Assembly (NCBI RefSeq): GCF_036711975.1
Contig: NC_091976.1
Span: 19,282,001 to 19,346,000 of the forward strand
Origin: Onthophagus taurus
Lineage: Eukaryota > Arthropoda > Insecta > Coleoptera > Scarabaeidae
Reading direction: 5' to 3'
Length of the DNA: 64,000 nucleotides
The notes beneath the pieces were generated by a model. It made no database searches and was not told where the DNA came from. It saw only the letters and a list, made by a program, of their open reading frames with translations. The position numbers and the translations under genes are program-made. Shown here in pieces: positions 60,496 through 64,000 of this stretch (the stretch's first letter is position 1; each line of letters starts with the position of its first letter).

Positions 60496-61678
60496 ATGTA
60501 TAGGTTAATAATACTTTTTGGTTTGATCAATGCTACTTTTGCGGCAAAACCAATTGTTGTAGGTACTTGGGTCTTTTCTTTAGGAGGGACACAATCGGGT
60601 AAATATTCACATAAAACGATTTATTAGTTATTAGTATTCAATTTAGATTTTATTTAATTTGACGTTTTAAATGTCATTTTGATTTTTGACATTTTTGACA
60701 AGTAATTGACATTTAAGTTGATAATTTAAATTTAGCTTGGAATGATTTGAAAAATGGAGCTGACGGTGTCGATTCCTTAGTTAGTGGTTGTTCATATTGC
60801 GAACAAGGAAATTGCGGATTAACTGTAGGTTTTGGAGGAAGTCCCGACGAATCTGGGGAAACAACTTTGGATGCTTTGATTTATGATGGGTAAGAATTAA
60901 AAAGAACGATAAATAAGGGATTACTAATTGGTTGGTTTAGAAAAACCATGGATGTTGGTGCTGTTGCTGATTTGAGACGTGTTAAAAACGCTGTTGGTGT
61001 CGCAAAGCACGTTTTGCAACACACCAAGCATTCTATTTTGGCTGGCGATCAAGCCACTGAATTTGCAAAACAAATGGGATTTACAGAAGAATCATTATCG
61101 ACGAACGTTTCAACGGATATGTGGGAAACTTGGAGGAATGGAAATTGCCAACCTAATTATTGGAAGGTAAGAGAGATTAAGGATAATATGAGTTAATCCT
61201 TAGATAAAAATTATTGAGGGTTTAGATGATTATTTATTGCATTTATTTTTAATCAAGGATTTAAAATTATAGCAATCGTTATCAAATTTGTTTATATACA
61301 TTATAGAATGTTGATCCCGATCCAACACAATATTGCGGCCCATATACTCCTTTAAATAGAAATAACATTCGTTTTCATAACATAGTATCAGATTCTGAAA
61401 TCGATATACATTTAACTCATGATACTATAGGAATGGTTGTTATTGACAACGATGATAATATTGTAGCGGGAACTTCAACGAACGGTTTAAGACATAAAAT
61501 CGCTGGGTATAACAAAAATCTCCTCTTTTAATTTAATTTTAAAACGAATGTATTTTCTTTAATTTCGTAGACGCGTTGGTGATTCTCCCATAGCGGGATC
61601 TGGAGCTTATGCAGATAATGAAGTTGGCGGAGCTTGCGCGACAGGAGATGGAGATACTATGTTAAGATTTGTACCGAG
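60496..61678 (+). CDS. N(4)-(beta-N-acetylglucosaminyl)-L-asparaginase (glycosylasparaginase, AGA), 5' part
   Basis: Exons in the window: 60496-60598, 60736-60889, 60941-61166, 61307-61506 and 61571-61678, all GT-AG and in frame; 263 codons, and the last donor (GTAGG at 61679) leads out. A signal peptide is evident ([16 protein letters not shown], cut before AKPIVV), then GTWVFS, the [25 protein letters not shown]-type substrate block and [19 protein letters not shown]. The autocleavage site is HDTIGM, with the catalytic nucleophile Thr at about residue 201, very close to its place in human AGA (206), then GTSTNG and [16 protein letters not shown]. The enzyme removes asparagine from N-glycans in lysosomes after self-cleavage into alpha and beta chains. 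The final quarter of the beta chain (about 100 residues) is not in the window, so completeness cannot be judged. Confidence 0.92.
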
Positions 61679-64000
61679 GTAGGTATTAATATCTTACAGG
61701 ATGTGTCTACCTTTAGTTGTCTCAATGTTAGAAGGAAAAATTGCATTTTCATATATTATACAACAAGATAAATTCATCGAAAATACTCGATAATACGAGA
61801 CGTATTGCCTAATACACCACGAGACCGAAGGTCGAGCGGTGTTTTTTAAGCCAATATGTCGATTTCGTCATTTGCTTTTCTATGCTCTCTAGTTTCTTGA
61901 AAATCAAATCGAAGGCAAAAAAAGGATGAATAAAAAGGGATAAACAAAAGCACGGATAATATTGAGACCAGTACTATCGCTAGCAAACAAGCTGGTTACA
62001 TCTTTTCGTGCAAAATTCATAGTTCCCAATAAATACAGTAAAACAATGAACGCTTTTAGTTCGATTTTATTCAGTGGTTCATAAGTTGTATGTAGGTTGC
62101 GATGGCTTGAATTTTATTTTTTCATTTTGAATTTTAGTATGTGCATGTACTACCATAATATCCAGTAAACTGTTTGAAATAAATAAGCTATACAGATAAA
62201 ATGTTTTAAAAATCAATGTTTTAAGCCTGGACTCCACCAGAACAGTGAAGGGTTGATGGAGTATGTTTTTCTGCTTCATTGTGAGTACTCTCCCTATATA
62301 CCTTATTACAATTGCATCTTCAGGTGCATTGCATATATTCAAAGCAGAGTTTTGAATTTAATTAATGAATGGTAAAATTGGCAATAAAGATATCACGCGA
62401 ATTTGTGAAAGATCTTTCTAGAACAAATATTAGACAACCTGGACTACGAAACCAGCAACAGAATTAACTATTCTAGTTGCATCGTTGTGAAAACACTTTT
62501 CAACGCTCTATAAATTGTGATCTACCCACTACGTAAATAAAGTAACAACCTACAAATTCATAAATCAACACATCGTCAACACAGGATATTTAGTCTACAA
62601 TTCCTAACTAATCTTCAGTCTCACTCCTTTTTATTATATTTCCGAGCAACGGGGTGAATGGTACTATTATAGAGCACGCCATCTTACAAAATATCAACCC
62701 AATCGCCTTAGATGAATTTTTTTCAGATTAATCTCTAAGATCTTTCTAATAAAGTTAGGTTCTAAACTATCCTGCAGCAAGTTAACCACATCTAAAAGTG
62801 CAATTCAAGAAATCTATCCAAGTCACTACCAACATTGACATAATTTCTGCACTAATGTGCACTTATCGCTAAAGACACATACCAACTCCTTCCATCATAA
62901 CCGTAATAAGACAAAATTGTATCCAATACCAAAAGATTATAAGATATATTTCCATCCCACAAGAAATAAAACTTCTAGGTACCCGCAATTCCGTAGTGCG
63001 CGAAATCCGGGAAATTAAAAACTAATGCAAAATTATCCACATAATGACTTTCCCATTTTTTCAATTCTGAAAAAGCTTACCTCTTTACAACTTAACGCTA
63101 CTATTAATGAATCAGAACTGGGCTCCACTGACAAATATAGCAAACAAAACAGTTCATAGTTAGCCAATTATCCCTTTGTACATGTGGAATGTACAACTAG
63201 CGGTAATATACCGTTTCTTCATGCAGGCTAAAATGAAGCTTAATTACAATTTTTGAGAATAAGTTAAATATATTTCAGTAGCACATTTAAACAACGTACA
63301 CGAAATACAAATTAATGTTACGATTCTGCTACATTCTGCACTTAAATGTTAAGTGTAGCTAGAATAAACGAATATAAATAAGACTGCAACAGAAAAACTT
63401 GTATGACATTGCGACGCATGTGTGTCATGAATCATTTGACTAGTTTTATTATTTTTACCATTACTTCGTCAGTCAAAATGATGGACAGTTTTTACCTTAC
63501 TGGTTTGGAATGTTGTTAGTTTAGTCGATTCTACCGTTTCTTATTTGAACTGAATAGTTTAGATGCATCAAAATGAGTAGGTCTTCTATACAATTAGGAT
63601 ATTGTTGAACCCCAAAAAGAATCGCTACTATTTTTATATAGAATAGAATCCATTAGAGAGTTTGCGTTCCTTCAGAATTTTAATTTTCTACGTATAGTAA
63701 TTCACTCCGTAAATTGGTTTCTGCTAAGCAGAATATGTATTATTTTTATAAAAAATCTCATATTTATTTGCTCCCTCCACCTTAAACCGGAAATACGAAC
63801 CCGTCATATGCAAATGCCGTCTTGAGATACGCTCGAATTGTCGTGGGATGCTTTCTCTTATATATTATAAGGAATATTCCTAAAATCAGGAACTCCAACC
63901 TTGTACCTGTCGGCACTAAGATGTGCTACGGTTGCACTAAATATCTCGACGATATTAATTTCAAGATATGATGAAAACTAAAAACATTTCATCAAATTTT
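61679..64000. other. AGA intron, no further exon found
   Basis: After the donor at 61679 I found no segment encoding the expected end of AGA (PSYQAVExMR...). The intron therefore exceeds 2.3 kb, unlike the 41-140-bp introns before it, suggesting transposon growth. A palindromic word TAATACGAGACGTATTG lies near 61792. Short frames such as 62079-62342 are not recognisable. Confidence 0.5.

Overview
The window reads as nuclear DNA of an insect. It is AT-rich, carries short GT-AG introns, holds insect-type genes (a ZAD-C2H2 zinc-finger gene, kinesin light chain, ATRIP/mus304, a lysosomal glycosylasparaginase), and is full of decayed transposable elements (hAT, piggyBac, Tc1/mariner/IS630, pogo, PIF/Harbinger, BEL/Pao, several non-LTR clades). 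A beetle is the best guess from the style of the kinesin light chain and the repeats, but that is inference. All gene models were spliced by hand; every exon junction listed keeps the reading frame.

Layout. 1-6.2 kb: repeats, including a 1.2-kb hAT-like element with a perfect 8-bp target duplication. 6.2-18.4 kb: three tandem genes on the minus strand for GIMAP/AIG1-like P-loop GTPases with variable coiled-coil tails, separated by retrotransposon debris. 19.0-23.8 kb: a block of inverted-repeat DNA elements. 24.6-41.8 kb: kinesin light chain (plus strand), with two candidate alternative first exons, a 12-nt micro-exon, and large introns packed with nested transposons. 44.2-45.1 kb: a mariner/IS630 relic. 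47.2-48.4 kb: a possible small spliced transcript. 48.7-54.9 kb: an eight-exon ATRIP-like gene (minus strand) with one intron swollen by repeats. 55.3-58.8 kb: a long-inverted-repeat element containing a dead Tc1 transposase. 58.9-60.0 kb: ZAD zinc-finger gene (minus strand). 60.5-61.7 kb and beyond: glycosylasparaginase (plus strand), sharing a short divergent promoter region with the zinc-finger gene and running off the window.

The housekeeping genes are unrelated in function: microtubule transport (KLC), the ATR DNA-damage checkpoint (ATRIP), lysosomal glycoprotein breakdown (AGA) and transcription control (ZAD zinc finger). The part most likely to be a little-described system is the GTPase trio. 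Its G domain is strongly conserved and lacks a canonical NKxD specificity motif, its tails diverge quickly, and the two closest copies share a TATA box plus a Runx-like box. This architecture resembles GIMAP-type immune GTPases, but function here is unproven.
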